Below are positions 63,939-64,000 of a DNA stretch of 64,000 nucleotides, piece after piece. Numbering within the stretch: position 1 is the first letter of the stretch; each line of letters begins with the position of its first letter. Source of the DNA: Antitrichia curtipendula. Its lineage: Eukaryota > Streptophyta > Bryopsida > Hypnales > Leucodontaceae. A model generated the notes under the pieces. It was not told where the DNA came from, ran no database searches, and was given only the letters and a program-made list of their open reading frames with translations. Location of the stretch: the NCBI GenBank assembly GCA_951230915.1, contig OX579634.1:11000725-11064724 (forward strand), in the 5' to 3' direction. Position numbers and translations under genes: made by a program.

Positions 63939-64000
63939 GAGACATAGTAGTACATGTGATGGTAGAGTAAGGTGTGTGAGAGTGTAGACCTTGTGTGCTA

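Noticed and set aside
1..64000. tRNA, rRNA or CRISPR-like arrays
   Set aside because: No cloverleaf-compatible sequence with A and B boxes was noticed, and the tandem repeats seen lack unique regular spacers; a dedicated scan was not possible.

Overview
This window is nuclear DNA of a land plant. Three things show this: genes with short GT-AG introns, plant-type secreted laccases with the six-exon layout, and plant-type (TTTAGGG) telomere-like repeats. Most of the window is AT-rich intergenic DNA full of DNA transposons and small inverted-repeat elements. The transposon gene family at 42-45 kb hints at a seedless plant (bryophyte, lycophyte or fern), but the sequence alone does not fix the species. 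There are three intact host genes, one host pseudogene and two large decayed transposon-type genes.

Layout. 0.57-2.17 kb (+): a complete three-exon HCNGP/SAP30-binding-protein gene. 2.2-13 kb: AT-rich spacer with a degenerate tandem array (about 4.96-7.14 kb), GC-rich hairpins, a copy of a TTAACCCCTAAA-ended repeat and a small MITE. 13.2-15.9 kb (-) and 29.8-32.9 kb (-): two complete paralogous six-exon laccase genes with nearly identical exon sizes. Their shared sequence continues about 1.3 kb upstream and includes an identical 46-base non-coding block, a TATA box and a probable 5'-UTR intron. Between them lie a decayed fragment of the HCNGP gene (18.0-18.4 kb) that runs into telomere-like repeats, several TTAACCCCTAAA-type repeats (20.9-25.7 kb), one of which is split by a 2.0-kb CACTA transposon, and an 0.88-kb fold-back element with a nearly perfect inner stem (27.1-28.0 kb).

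34-64 kb: MITEs, a miRNA-sized hairpin, and a second CACTA element (40.1-42.3 kb) inserted exactly between two codons near the 3' end of a transposase-like gene on the minus strand (42.3-45.5 kb). That gene keeps one reading frame for 1,060 codons but carries eight stop codons. At 59.5-63.9 kb (+) a second long transposon-type gene shows the same stop-rich decay and has a weak permuted-methyltransferase look at its 3' end. A duplicated ORF fragment of unknown function lies at 50.8 and 52.8 kb.

The most interesting signals are these. (1) Two large genes are silenced almost entirely by stop codons of the kinds that C-to-T changes create, with few or no frameshifts. (2) A CACTA insertion can be read to the base, with its target duplication equal to one codon. 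(3) Both laccases have a Met at the type-1 copper axial position and share an unusually conserved upstream block. (4) The fold-back element has arms that differ greatly in divergence along their length.
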